From the NCBI GenBank assembly GCA_964495375.1, contig CAZBWM010000022.1, positions 1 to 64,000 on the forward strand: 64,000 nt of DNA, read 5' to 3'. The notes beneath the pieces were generated by a model. That model worked only from the letters and a program-made list of their open reading frames with translations. It made no database searches and was not told where the DNA came from. Source of the stretch: JAIESQ01 sp964495375 (lineage in GTDB: Bacteria; Planctomycetota; Planctomycetia; Pirellulales; JAEUIK01). The translations under genes were made by a program, and so were the position numbers. The stretch's first letter is position 1, and every line of letters starts with the position of its first letter. This document shows positions 36,607 through 44,829 of this stretch, one piece after another.

Positions 36607-37620
36607 TTATCGTTCCCCACTCGCCACACGCGCCGGGTTGAACTCAACGCGCAGCACCGCCACGGCCTCGGGCATTTCGTCGGGATCGAGCCCTGGCCGC
36701 ACCCACACATCCCAGTGATTCGCGCCCGCCGGGCATTCGGCCCGCACCACCTCGCCGTAGACAAGGGCCCCGTCGCTGTAACCCTGGGCCGATGCGGAGA
36801 GCACCACGTCGCCGATGGCCACCGGTTCGTCGGCGGTGATCAAGCGCACTCGGCAAAGCGGCCCGCCGCTGCCTTCGAGAATTCCGCGCGGCGCGATGGC
36901 AGTTGTATTCATCGCAAAGCCTGCGTCATTCGACAAACCGTTCTGCGGCTGTTTCCGCGGCGAGTGCAGGGTCACCAGGTCGCGATAACCTTCGTCGGTC
37001 ACGCGGCGCACCTCGCTGGTCCACTGGTTCAAGCGCACCACGCGCCCCCAGACGCGTCCGCCGGCCAGCACGAAATGATCCGGCGCGATCTCGGCGTCGT
37101 GACCGCGATCCAACAGCGGACGCGACGGCGCGAGCACCAGCGCCCCGTCCTGGATGCCGGCTCGGCTGCCACGATCGACCAGCCGCCGCTCGACGAGCCA
37201 CGCCTGCGCCAACGGGCCAAGCACCCGCGCCTCGACCAGTGCCGGCCGCAACAGGGGATCACTACGATTCGCTGATGCGCCTTCGAGGTCGCCGTCGAGT
37301 GCCACTGCTGGCTTGTCCAGCAGTGCCACGCGCTCGCGCGCCGCAAGCTCGGCCACTTGCCGCTGCAGCCGATCGACTTCCAACCGCAACTGTGCGGCGT
37401 CGCGCGTGTCGCGCCAGGTGCCTGCCAGCGCTAGGGTGTAATCGACACAACGATCACAAGACTGCGACACGACCGTTTGCGCCGGGCCAATCGCCTGCTG
37501 CCAGGCCCAGCGCACAGCGTTGGTCGCGCTGGCCGGCAGCAACAACAGCGCAGCGCCACACACCAGGCACGCGATGCCTGCACTGCGGCCCGCCGAGCGG
37601 CGCTGGCTAAACGTCGTCAT
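36607..37620 (-). CDS. mreC: Rod shape-determining protein MreC
   Basis: 337 residues. One N-terminal helix ('GIACLVCGAALLLLPAS'), a coiled coil ('DAAQLRLEVDRLQRQVAELAARERV') and the periplasmic beta-barrel domains ('VEARVLGPLAQAWLVERRLVDRGSRAGIQDGALVL' through 'DVVLSASAQGYSDGALVYGEVV'). It scaffolds MreB to PBP2 and the elongation machine. Its start overlaps the mreB stop by 14 bp (37607-37620), so translation is coupled. Confidence 0.9.
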   Translation of the reverse strand: MTTFSQRRSAGRSAGIACLVCGAALLLLPASATNAVRWAWQQAIGPAQTVVSQSCDRCVDYTLALAGTWRDTRDAAQLRLEVDRLQRQVAELAARERVALLDKPAVALDGDLEGASANRSDPLLRPALVEARVLGPLAQAWLVERRLVDRGSRAGIQDGALVLAPSRPLLDRGHDAEIAPDHFVLAGGRVWGRVVRLNQWTSEVRRVTDEGYRDLVTLHSPRKQPQNGLSNDAGFAMNTTAIAPRGILEGSGGPLCRVRLITADEPVAIGDVVLSASAQGYSDGALVYGEVVRAECPAGANHWDVWVRPGLDPDEMPEAVAVLRVEFNPARVASGER

Positions 37621-38656
37621 CGCTCGATTCCAAATTGCCGCGCCACAGCGAGAGCTCTTCGAGACATTTGAGCGTTCCGCGTGCTACGGCTTCCAGCGCG
37701 TCGGGCGACACCCGCGTCGGCACGCCCAACCGTTCGGTGAAGTAGCGATCAAGGCCGCGCAGCAGGGCCCCGCCGCCGGCTAGCACCAACCCGTTGTCGA
37801 CGAGGTCGGCCGCCAGCTCCGCTGGGCAGTCGTCCAGCACGCCGTGCATGGCTTCGACGATCGCTTCGAGCGGTTCGGCCAAAGCCTCGCGAATTTCTTC
37901 ACTCGTCACACTGCTCTTGCGGGGCAGGCCCGTCACGGTGTCGACACCGCGCACTTCGGCGGCCAGCTCGCGATCCAAAGGCCAGGCGCTACCGATTTCG
38001 ATGCGCAGCTCTTCGGCGGCCGAGGGGCCAATGCGCAGGCTGTAGCGGCGGCGCAGTGTGTCGGCGATCGCCGTATCGAACGTGTCGCCGCCGACGCGGA
38101 TCGAGCGGCTCGCCACCACGTCCGACATGCTGATCACGGCCAACTCGGTAGTGCCGCCACCGATGTCGCAGATCATGCTGGCCACGGGCTCGGCAATCGG
38201 CAGCCCCACGCCTAGCGCCGCGGCCTTGGCTTCAGGCAGTAGGAACACTTGCCCGGCGCCGGCCCGCTGCGTGCTGGCCAAGAGCGCGCGCTTTTCGACC
38301 GGCGTGATGCAGCCGGGCACGGCCACCAAAGCCCGCGGCCGCGCGAAGCCGGTTTGTCGCTGCGCCTTGCGAAAGAAGTAGCGCAGCATCGCCTCGCAGA
38401 GCTGGAAGTCGGTGATCACGCCGGCCGACAGCGGGCGGACCACGGAGATCGAGCCGGGCGTGCGGCCCAGCATCTGCCGGGCCAGGTGCCCCACGGCGCA
38501 GCCGCCTGAGAGAATGTTGCGCGTCCCTTGCTCGACCGCGACGACCGAGGGCTCGTTCAACACGAGACCTTCGCCGACCACGCTGATCAGCGTGTTGGCG
38601 GTTCCCAAGTCGATGGCCAACTCGGGGCGGAAACGAGCTACCAGGTGGCGGAGCAT
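37607..38656 (-). CDS. mreB: Actin-like cell shape protein MreB
   Basis: 349 residues. ATPase actin fold with phosphate-1 'AIDLGTANTLISV', phosphate-2 'ICDIGGGTTELAVISM' and the adenosine motif 'LAGGGALLRGLDRYF'. It assembles membrane-bound filaments that steer lateral wall synthesis. An N-terminal amphipathic helix is plausible at 'MLRHLVARFRPE'. It precedes mreC and mreD and follows two envelope genes by 98 bp. Confidence 0.95.
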   Translation of the reverse strand: MLRHLVARFRPELAIDLGTANTLISVVGEGLVLNEPSVVAVEQGTRNILSGGCAVGHLARQMLGRTPGSISVVRPLSAGVITDFQLCEAMLRYFFRKAQRQTGFARPRALVAVPGCITPVEKRALLASTQRAGAGQVFLLPEAKAAALGVGLPIAEPVASMICDIGGGTTELAVISMSDVVASRSIRVGGDTFDTAIADTLRRRYSLRIGPSAAEELRIEIGSAWPLDRELAAEVRGVDTVTGLPRKSSVTSEEIREALAEPLEAIVEAMHGVLDDCPAELAADLVDNGLVLAGGGALLRGLDRYFTERLGVPTRVSPDALEAVARGTLKCLEELSLWRGNLESSDDDV

Positions 38657-38754
38657 CCGTGCTCTTCTGGAATCGGGAATGGAATTTAGAGAACGTTTCG
38701 AGATCGATCCGTCAGGCTACGCATCCGTGCGAGCCGAAAACTCAAGTCGTTTCC

Positions 38755-39015
38755 CTAACTGACTGTGAACTGGGCGACATCGGCCCGATGGCCAGCCGCC
38801 AGGGCCCGCCCGGTCGCAGCATCAAAAGCCGGCCGCTGCCAGGCGCGCACCTGCGCTCCGGTGGCCTTGATGTCCAGGTCGTACGATTTGACTTCCAAGA
38901 ACAGGCAGATCGAGCCGATCACCAGCGCCAAAAACGACAGCACCAGCATCATGAAGTAGATGTCGGGCTTCTGCTTCGCGCTGGCCGGGCGATCAGTTGA
39001 GTCGAGTCGCGACAC
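38755..39015 (-). CDS. Small single-helix membrane protein upstream of mreB
   Basis: 86 residues. A short polar N-terminus, 'IYFMMLVLSFLALVIGSICLFLEV' as the membrane helix, and a soluble tail of about 40 residues. I do not recognise it by name. It overlaps the stop of the coiled-coil gene by 23 bp (38993-39015), so the two are coupled, and it sits 98 bp before mreB on the same strand. A role with the cell-shape machinery is inference from position. Confidence 0.75.
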   Translation of the reverse strand: MSRLDSTDRPASAKQKPDIYFMMLVLSFLALVIGSICLFLEVKSYDLDIKATGAQVRAWQRPAFDAATGRALAAGHRADVAQFTVS

Positions 39016-39859
39016 GGTCTTCCTTTTGGATGTAGCTCTTGCGGAACTCGGGAAGCATCTTGCCGACCGCCTTATCGGGGCGGGTGGTAATCACTTCAAT
39101 GCGACCGATATACTTATTGTTGCTGGCGCCACGGCGGAAGACTTCGAGCGTGTGCCCCCGGCGAATCCCGTCGTCGGAGCCGAGCGAAATCTCCACGAGC
39201 CCTTCGCTGTTCACCGCCAGCACTCGACCGTCGATCTTGGGAGCCACGCCGTCGACCGGCTCATGTTCGTCGAGGTCATGGGCTTTGAGTACCGCCACTG
39301 CACGGGCCAGATCGGCGGCCAACTGCTGACTGCGGTTTTTCAGCAGCCGGATTTCTCCTTCGGTGCGATGTAAGTCGTCGGTCAGCTTGACGGCCCGGGT
39401 GAAGTTCTGCTCTTTCTCCGTCTGTACTTTGACGATATTGGCGCGGAGCTGTTCGAGCTCCTTGAGCTGGGCCGTGGCGTTGTTCTGCGTCGCTTCGATC
39501 TCGGCGGTCAGGCGGCGATTCTCGGCCACCAAGGTTTCGTGCTCTTTGCGCTGTTCGTTGAACTGCCGGTCGAGGTTGTCCTTCTCGGTTTGCAGCTTGG
39601 CCACTTCCTGCACGCGGGCTTCGCTCAGCTTCTGAATCTCTTGTTCGAGACCGGCCACCTGGGCCCGCAACTCCGACTCGCGGCGCTGGGCATCTTGCAC
39701 CTGGATGCGTAAGCCCACCTGCTGCCCTGGCCCGGCTTGGGTGCGCTCGACCTCGTCCTTCCAGTTCTTGTGCGTGGAGTAGACGACCATCGCCCAGGCC
39801 ATGAAGACGATGCTCGCCACGAGGTTGCCGATGATCAGGATCTTGCCAAACATGTTCAT
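38993..39859 (-). CDS. Membrane-anchored coiled-coil protein
   Basis: 288 residues. One N-terminal helix ('ILIIGNLVASIVFMAWAMVVY'), a long coiled coil (about 50-185, 'ELRAQVAGLEQEIQKLSEARVQEVAKLQTEKDNLDRQ' and onwards) and a small C-terminal beta domain ('DGRVLAVNSEGLVEISLGSDDGIRRGHTLEVFR...YIGRIEVITTRPDKAVGKML'). The layout of helix, coiled coil and beta domain recalls MreC, though the sequence is not MreC. The function is unknown. The ATG at 39859 or 39853 may be used. It is probably the first gene of the mre transcript. Confidence 0.8.
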   Translation of the reverse strand: MNMFGKILIIGNLVASIVFMAWAMVVYSTHKNWKDEVERTQAGPGQQVGLRIQVQDAQRRESELRAQVAGLEQEIQKLSEARVQEVAKLQTEKDNLDRQFNEQRKEHETLVAENRRLTAEIEATQNNATAQLKELEQLRANIVKVQTEKEQNFTRAVKLTDDLHRTEGEIRLLKNRSQQLAADLARAVAVLKAHDLDEHEPVDGVAPKIDGRVLAVNSEGLVEISLGSDDGIRRGHTLEVFRRGASNNKYIGRIEVITTRPDKAVGKMLPEFRKSYIQKEDRVATRLN

Positions 39860-40351
39860 GGCGGCGAATTCCCAGAATCGAGCGCGGCTGCGACCGTTGA
39901 ACCTCCTTGTCGACGGCCGCCGCGAACGTGGTTGCTGCGGAGCCTCTTAAAACTGTGTTGTGATCTGCCGATTTACCGGCGGCCTGCCGCGGCGACGGTT
40001 CCGATGCGTCGTCTCGGGGGCCCGGCTGACCGATTCCTGCGGACAGCCTGCGGGCGACTGCTACGCCCACCTGTTGCGAATACCACTGATTTTTGATTAA
40101 CCCCGTCGCTGCCCGACCCGTTCGACCGACTCAATCGCCAAACGAGGCCCCTACCCGACAATTGATGGGCCCAACGACTGAAACGGTTATACAGACGAGA
40201 GATAGGCAGCTTGGGCTAACCCGTCAAGTATAAACTCGCGGGTCGTCAAGTGTCAATCTTAGCCTGCGCGAAGAACCGCGGCCATTTGCGGGGTTTCGTC
40301 AGGAGAAAGGGCCGAAAACGGGGCTCAAAGCGGCTGCTCCCCCAGTGGCTG
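39860..40351. other. Intergenic region with long leader
   Basis: 492 bp without a gene that I can see. It carries a good minus-strand promoter at 40227-40256, implying a leader of about 360 nt before the coiled-coil gene. No repeat family of this window and no recognised riboswitch was found in it. Confidence 0.4.
40227..40256 (-). promoter_or_regulatory. Strong promoter candidate for the coiled-coil/mre cluster
   Basis: On the minus strand TTGACA (40256-40251), an 18-bp gap and TATACT (40232-40227). The -35 is a perfect match and the -10 matches five of six. A second TTGAC follows inside the gap. The nearest gene downstream starts at 39859. Confidence 0.55.
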
Positions 40352-40642
40352 CTAGCGCCACCATCGACTGACGTATTCCATGATGATGGCAGTCAACCAC
40401 ATCAATACCCCGGCGATACTGAACAGTGGACAGATCGCCATCAACGAACGTGCGAACACCCGCACGAATTGCGATTCAAAATCTGCCCCCAACAGCACGC
40501 CGCCAAGCACAAACCCCAGCGCCCCGAGGACGGTGAACCACAGCCCTCCCCATTGAATACTCGTCCAGCGGTCGACGCGCGTGGGTGGCGGACGATCCGG
40601 TTTCGCATCCCGTTCCGGCGCTTGGTATGGGTTCTCGTCCAT
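40352..40642 (-). CDS. Small membrane protein (MDENPYQAP family)
   Basis: 96 residues. The N-terminus 'MDENPYQAPE' is a recurrent planctomycete signature; two helices follow ('GLWFTVLGALGFVLGGVLLG' and 'SLMAICPLFSIAGVLMWLTAI'). Function unknown. TACAAT (40655-40650) lies seven bases before the ATG and no Shine-Dalgarno is visible, suggesting a leaderless mRNA. Confidence 0.7.
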   Translation of the reverse strand: MDENPYQAPERDAKPDRPPPTRVDRWTSIQWGGLWFTVLGALGFVLGGVLLGADFESQFVRVFARSLMAICPLFSIAGVLMWLTAIIMEYVSRWWR

Positions 40643-40842
40643 CCGCAGTATTGTAGCGCCCAGACATCGGCAACGCGCGGACCGCCCAGGCCCATTGCCT
40701 TTTGACCCTCCCGCGAAAGAATGTCACCGGATGACAGTCCGTCCTGGCAAACGGCTCGCTGCCCAAAGGGTCGCGGGCCGTTTGCTTGCGCGAGCATGCG
40801 CTTGCCCTCTGTCTGCTTAGGTGGGGACAAATCGGCAGCGTG

Positions 40843-41307
40843 TTAACGCCGCGCCGCCGCCAAAGCCCGCGAGGCCGTTTGGTCGTTCGTGGTGGCTTTG
40901 CCCGAACCAACCTGGTCGAAGTCCCCCCGCAGCGCTTTGAGGGCGTAACGCTCGTAGTCGATTTCGGCCGCCGTGCGAAAGCCCAGGCGCCGCATCACCG
41001 GCAGCGGCGGGCACCAGCCTTGTAGCGCGTGCTGCAACAAGAACGTGGCGACGACCGCGGGAAACACGAACCACTTGCGATCGACGGTCGCCCCCAACGT
41101 CAGCCCGACCAGGCAGGCAGTCGATGCATTGGCTTCCAGCGCCCGCTCGATATCCCATTCTCGGTCGAGCTCATCGAGCCGCCGCTGAATGGCCCTCTCG
41201 CCGGCGTGTACATAGTGCGCGATGTTCTTCTCGATGTTCCGCAGAATCCGCTCGTTGACAGCATCGCTGGTGTGCGCCGGCACGCGTTGGACCGTGGAAG
41301 CAAGCAT
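40843..41307 (-). CDS. DUF2892-type inner membrane protein
   Basis: 154 residues. A helical N-terminus ('NERILRNIEKNIAHYVHAGERAIQRRLDELDREWDIERALE') precedes a YgaP/DUF2892-like two-helix hairpin ('ASTACLVGLTLGATVDRKWFVFPAVVATFLLQHALQGWCPPLPVMRRLGFRT'). 'GWCPP.P..RRLGFRT' is the family end block. Often linked to rhodanese or sulfur genes, but none is next to it here. The ATG at 41307 has AAGGAGGT four bases upstream, which decides the start. Confidence 0.82.
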   Translation of the reverse strand: MLASTVQRVPAHTSDAVNERILRNIEKNIAHYVHAGERAIQRRLDELDREWDIERALEANASTACLVGLTLGATVDRKWFVFPAVVATFLLQHALQGWCPPLPVMRRLGFRTAAEIDYERYALKALRGDFDQVGSGKATTNDQTASRALAAARR

Positions 41308-41494
41308 GGCAACCTCCTTGGCTGTATAGCAACCGATACCCATTGGACGACGCGCGTAGCGAGCCGGGTTACGCGTGCGCCCGTGTAGCCACTGGTATGT
41401 GAAGCAAATGCAATGCCGAACTCAGGCGTGTGATCCTGAGCAAAGCGGGACCGCCAGGCGAAGCGTTGCGAGCAAGCACGTAGCGCTGGGGCGA

Positions 41495-41665
41495 TCAACG
41501 TCCGGCTAACACCGAGAAGATTACGGCGGCCAGACCCGCGAACACCAACACGACGAAGATCAGAAAGTAGAACGCGAACTTCGCGAACTGCACGGCCCCG
41601 CGCTCGAAGCGTTTCGCCCGGGCAGCCTCGTCTTCTGCTTCGGTTTGATAAGGGTTGTCGTCCAT
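41495..41665 (-). CDS. Small membrane protein (MDDNPYQ family)
   Basis: 56 residues: 'MDDNPYQTEAEDEAARAKRFERG' and one membrane helix 'FAFYFLIFVVLVFAGLAAVIFSVLAG'. A shorter relative of the 40352 protein. TATCCT (41678-41673) lies seven bases before the ATG; no Shine-Dalgarno. Confidence 0.65.
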   Translation of the reverse strand: MDDNPYQTEAEDEAARAKRFERGAVQFAKFAFYFLIFVVLVFAGLAAVIFSVLAGR

Positions 41666-41992
41666 GCCAATCAGGATAACCGGCCGCACAACCCAACGGC
41701 CACTCGGCGGCTCGCTATTGCGCGACTTCGGCCGCGGTTCAGCCACTGGCGCGTCGTGCGGTCGCGCGGGCTCAGCGCGCGGTCATTGGAGAGCCAGGTT
41801 CGCGGTCCCCAGTCCGTACGCTTCTTGAAGCGAGCTCCGGAAGATTGTGCACCGCGTGTGCGCAGTTCGAGCTCGCCCTGTCATTCGAACTCGACGCACA
41901 GGCGCTCGTATCTCACCGCGCCCTGCCAGTGCAATCGGATCGAGCAGCAAAGGCGATTTGACATAGTGTGCCGACAAAACTACGCCTTGAGT

Positions 41993-42376
41993 ATGACAAG
42001 GCTCTGGATTTCAATCCGCACCTTTCTGCGCGAAGACGACGGCCCTACGGCGGTGGAATACGCCGTGATGCTCAGCCTGATCCTGGCCGTGTCGATGGCC
42101 GGTATCCGCAGTTTCGGCAGCAGCACTGCCTCGACGTTCTCGCGCGTTTCGAATTCGCTCAACGAAGCGACGAGCGGCGGCAGTGGAAGCGGGAGCGGCG
42201 GCGACTCCGGTAGCGGCGACTCCAGTAGCAGTGGCTCGGGCGGCGAATCGGCCGGCGGCAGTAGTTCCGGTGGTGGATCAGACAGCGGTAGCGGCGGCGG
42301 TAGCAACGCCGGCGGCAATGGCCGCGGCAATGGCAATGCCGGCGGCAATGGCCGCGGCAATGGCAACGGAAGTTAA
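41993..42376 (+). CDS. Flp-type pilin with Gly/Ser-rich tail
   Basis: 127 residues. 'REDDGPTAVEYAVMLSLILAVSMAGIRSF' is the Flp/Fap pilin signature (processing near Gly, then T-A-V-E-Y with the Glu5-like residue). The helix ends at about residue 55; the rest is a low-complexity Gly/Ser then Gly/Asn/Arg tail of about 70 residues, ending in two perfect copies of NAGGNGRGNG. Normal Flp pilins are about 50-70 residues. No tad secretion genes are in the window. The next gene starts four bases after its stop. Confidence 0.82.
   Translation: MTRLWISIRTFLREDDGPTAVEYAVMLSLILAVSMAGIRSFGSSTASTFSRVSNSLNEATSGGSGSGSGGDSGSGDSSSSGSGGESAGGSSSGGGSDSGSGGGSNAGGNGRGNGNAGGNGRGNGNGS
42305..42364 (+). repeat. Tandem repeat, 2 x 30 bp, in pilin tail
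   Basis: Two adjacent 30-bp units that differ at one base, each encoding NAGGNGRGNG. Such units can expand or contract by slippage, changing tail length without a frameshift. Confidence 0.85.
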
Positions 42377-42379
42377 ACA

Positions 42380-42844
42380 GTGGCGTACAAACGAAGCAGA
42401 CTACTCGTCGAACCGCGCGTGCAATTGACCTTGGTGCGCCACGTGGTGTTCTACTGGCTCTGTACCGTCATGACGGTCGAGCTGCTGAATATCTCGCGGC
42501 AGATCGCTGTTGGCCCCGAGCAACCAGGCTTCTGGTCCTATTTGTTCAATGAGCACACGTTACAGGCAATGATCCGCCTGGCAATCGGCGCGTTGCTGGT
42601 GTTGCCGCTGGTGATCTACGACATGCTGCGGCTGAGCAACCGATTTGCCGGGCCGATCTTCCGCATGCGGCGCACGCTGCGCAACGTGGCCGCCAACGGA
42701 GCGATCGAAAACGTGCAGCTCCGCGACGGCGACTACTGGGGCGACTTCGCCGAAGAGCTCAACGCGGCGCTGGCTTTGCTCGATAGCCAGCGACAAACGG
42801 ACGAAGCCGATCGCACGGCCGACGCGGCACTCGGTACGCGGTAA
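42380..42844 (+). CDS. HAMP-domain membrane protein
   Basis: 154 residues from a GTG four bases after the pilin stop. Two membrane helices ('HVVFYWLCTVMTVELLN' and 'AMIRLAIGALLVLPLVIYDM') frame a short loop. A HAMP-like segment follows ('RFAGPIFRMRRTLRNVAANGAIENVQLRDGDYWGDFAEELNAALALL'). No kinase, cyclase or methyl-accepting output domain is attached. It may sense or transmit membrane events linked to the pilin; this is inference from tight linkage. Confidence 0.75.
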   Translation: MAYKRSRLLVEPRVQLTLVRHVVFYWLCTVMTVELLNISRQIAVGPEQPGFWSYLFNEHTLQAMIRLAIGALLVLPLVIYDMLRLSNRFAGPIFRMRRTLRNVAANGAIENVQLRDGDYWGDFAEELNAALALLDSQRQTDEADRTADAALGTR

Positions 42845-42907
42845 GCCGCGCTTGCACCGCGCGCTAGCGGGTGCGGCGCGGTATCGAGAAATTCCTGATT
42901 TCCGACT

Positions 42908-42945
42908 CGCGCGAGCTAGCGCGCGGGATGAATCCCGCGGCTAAC
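42908..42945 (-). repeat. Stop-supplying palindrome R4, copy 2
   Basis: Read on the minus strand: GTTAGCCGCGGGATTCATCC, CGCGCGCTAGCTCGCGCG. It encodes the last residues (VSRGIHPAR) and the TAG of lnt. Compare 27553-27595, which gives VSRGVYSAR and TAG to the PEP-CTERM gene. The gap at 42845-42907 also has the related CGCGCTAGCGGGTGCGGCGCGG. Confidence 0.85.
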
Positions 42946-44736
42946 ATTTCGTCCCTTCTTCCACCCCCATGCACCCGAGACCGCCAGACCCAAGCACACC
43001 AGCAAGCACGCGCCGGCCGGTAGATCGCCATACATCAGATACGGGCTCGTGCGGTCGTCGAGCTGCACGTCGGCAATGATCACTCCGCGATCGCGGCGAG
43101 GTCCTTGCTTCTGAATCGCGCCACTCGCGTCGATCCACGCTGAGAAGCCGGTGTTGGCCGCGATCAACATCGGCTTGCGACATTCGATCGCCCGGAACAG
43201 CCCGCACAGCAGGTGCAGGTCGAGCTCGCTCGAGCCGTTGAACCAGCCGTCGTTGGTCAGGTTCACCAGCACGTCGGGCTCGCGCCCCGCGTGGCGCAGG
43301 TCGACCACCTGCCGGCGAATCAAATGCGGTAGCACGTTCTCAAAACAGATGTCAGGCTGCACGCGAAAACCGGCCACATCGAAGGCGGCCGCCTGCGTGC
43401 CCGAGGTGAGCCCGGCCGCCAGCGGCGACATGCGATAGAGCACTGGGAACCACGCGGCCAACGGGATGTACTCGCCGAACATCACCGGGTGCATCTTATC
43501 GTAGCGCTCGAGAATCCGCCCATCGGCGGCCACGTGAATCGCACTGTTGAAATGCTGCTCGATGCCGGCGCCAAGATGATGGATGTCGACCCCCAGCAAG
43601 AGCGGCGCGCCCAGCTCGCGGGCGATTTCGCCGATCAGCTCTTCGTTCAACTGCGCGAACTGCCGCAACCGATCGACGGTCCAGTCGGCCCCCGGCGGCG
43701 GCGTGGCATCGTCATCGATCGTGAACAGCGAGTGTCGGCACATCGTCTCGGGCCAGATCACCAGATCGAGCCCACGGCGCTCGGAGACGGCCTGGCGCGA
43801 CAGCGACATGTACTCTTCCTGAATCACGTCGAGCAGACTGCGATCAGCTTTGACCTTGGTATCGACTGAGCCTTGGATGATCGCGACGGCCGGGCCGGGG
43901 CGCGCGGTGAAATCGTTCAGCCGCCAGAATCCGTAAGCGAGCGTCGCGCCGACGAGTGCCGCGGCCGGAGCCAGGGGCCACCACGCGCGGCGCTGACCAT
44001 CCCAAGCGACCATGCGCGCCAAGCATGCGGCGCCGCACATCACCACAAAGCCGACCCCGTAGGCGCCGGCCAGGTCGGCCACTTGCACCAATGGCAGCCA
44101 GGTGGCTTGCGTGTGCCCGAGACTCGCCATCGTGAAGCCGGAGAGGAGGTGCCCGCGAGCCAGCTCGAGCCCAGTCCACACGACCGGCGCGGCGATCACC
44201 AACGACATCCGCCAGCGATGCACGGCGACGCGCGTCAGCCCGACGAAGACCGGGATGTAGCAGCCCAGATATGCGGAGAGCGCGACCCAGCCGATCGACG
44301 TCGCCGGATGTGGATAGCGCAAAAAGTGGAGCATGGCCAGCCAGAAGACGAAGCCCGACAGCCAAAGGACCAGGTAAGGTCGGCGGCCCGGCAGCGACTC
44401 TTGCCGCGCCAATAACAGCCAGCCGACCGGTGCGATCCAGGCCAGCGGCCAGAGGTTCAGCGGGGGGAGCGACGCCCAGAGGGCCACGGCCGAAGCCAGC
44501 GCGAGATAAAGCGTGCGGCCGCTGCGCGGTGTGGTTGGGCTGCGCGGTGTTGACGTTGCGCTGCTGCGCGAAGCTGTCGAGTGCTCACCGCGGGCTGCCG
44601 ACGATCGGCCACTGACGCGCGACAGCGTGACCGACGAGGCGGGTGGTGCGCCGCGCGAATCACGGCCGCTAGCAGCGTCTCGGCGTGGTGGAGCAGTCAC
44701 GGGCGTGGCAGGCTGGGCGGGGCTGGGTTGGGTCAT
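42916..44736 (-). CDS. lnt: Apolipoprotein N-acyltransferase
   Basis: 606 residues. Adds the third acyl chain to lipoproteins at the inner membrane. After a disordered Ser/Arg/Pro N-terminal extension of about 75 residues come at least six membrane helices and the nitrilase domain with the catalytic Glu in 'VIWPETMCRHSLF', Lys in 'RYDKMHPVMFGEYIPL' and Cys in 'PDICFENVLPHLIRR'. 'NLTNDGWFNGSSELDLH' is the classical block. A last helix is followed by 'KKGRNVSRGIHPAR', whose end is encoded by the R4 palindrome. The lipoprotein at 60289 is a candidate substrate. Confidence 0.95.
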   Translation of the reverse strand: MTQPSPAQPATPVTAPPRRDAASGRDSRGAPPASSVTLSRVSGRSSAARGEHSTASRSSATSTPRSPTTPRSGRTLYLALASAVALWASLPPLNLWPLAWIAPVGWLLLARQESLPGRRPYLVLWLSGFVFWLAMLHFLRYPHPATSIGWVALSAYLGCYIPVFVGLTRVAVHRWRMSLVIAAPVVWTGLELARGHLLSGFTMASLGHTQATWLPLVQVADLAGAYGVGFVVMCGAACLARMVAWDGQRRAWWPLAPAAALVGATLAYGFWRLNDFTARPGPAVAIIQGSVDTKVKADRSLLDVIQEEYMSLSRQAVSERRGLDLVIWPETMCRHSLFTIDDDATPPPGADWTVDRLRQFAQLNEELIGEIARELGAPLLLGVDIHHLGAGIEQHFNSAIHVAADGRILERYDKMHPVMFGEYIPLAAWFPVLYRMSPLAAGLTSGTQAAAFDVAGFRVQPDICFENVLPHLIRRQVVDLRHAGREPDVLVNLTNDGWFNGSSELDLHLLCGLFRAIECRKPMLIAANTGFSAWIDASGAIQKQGPRRDRGVIIADVQLDDRTSPYLMYGDLPAGACLLVCLGLAVSGAWGWKKGRNVSRGIHPAR

Positions 44737-44829
44737 TGCCCGGCTAGCCTACGCCAGACGGCCGACCTTGCCCAGATGAGTTGGGGGCCGCGGAACAGAC
44801 TAGGTTCGCGAGTGCTCCGAGCATGCCAA

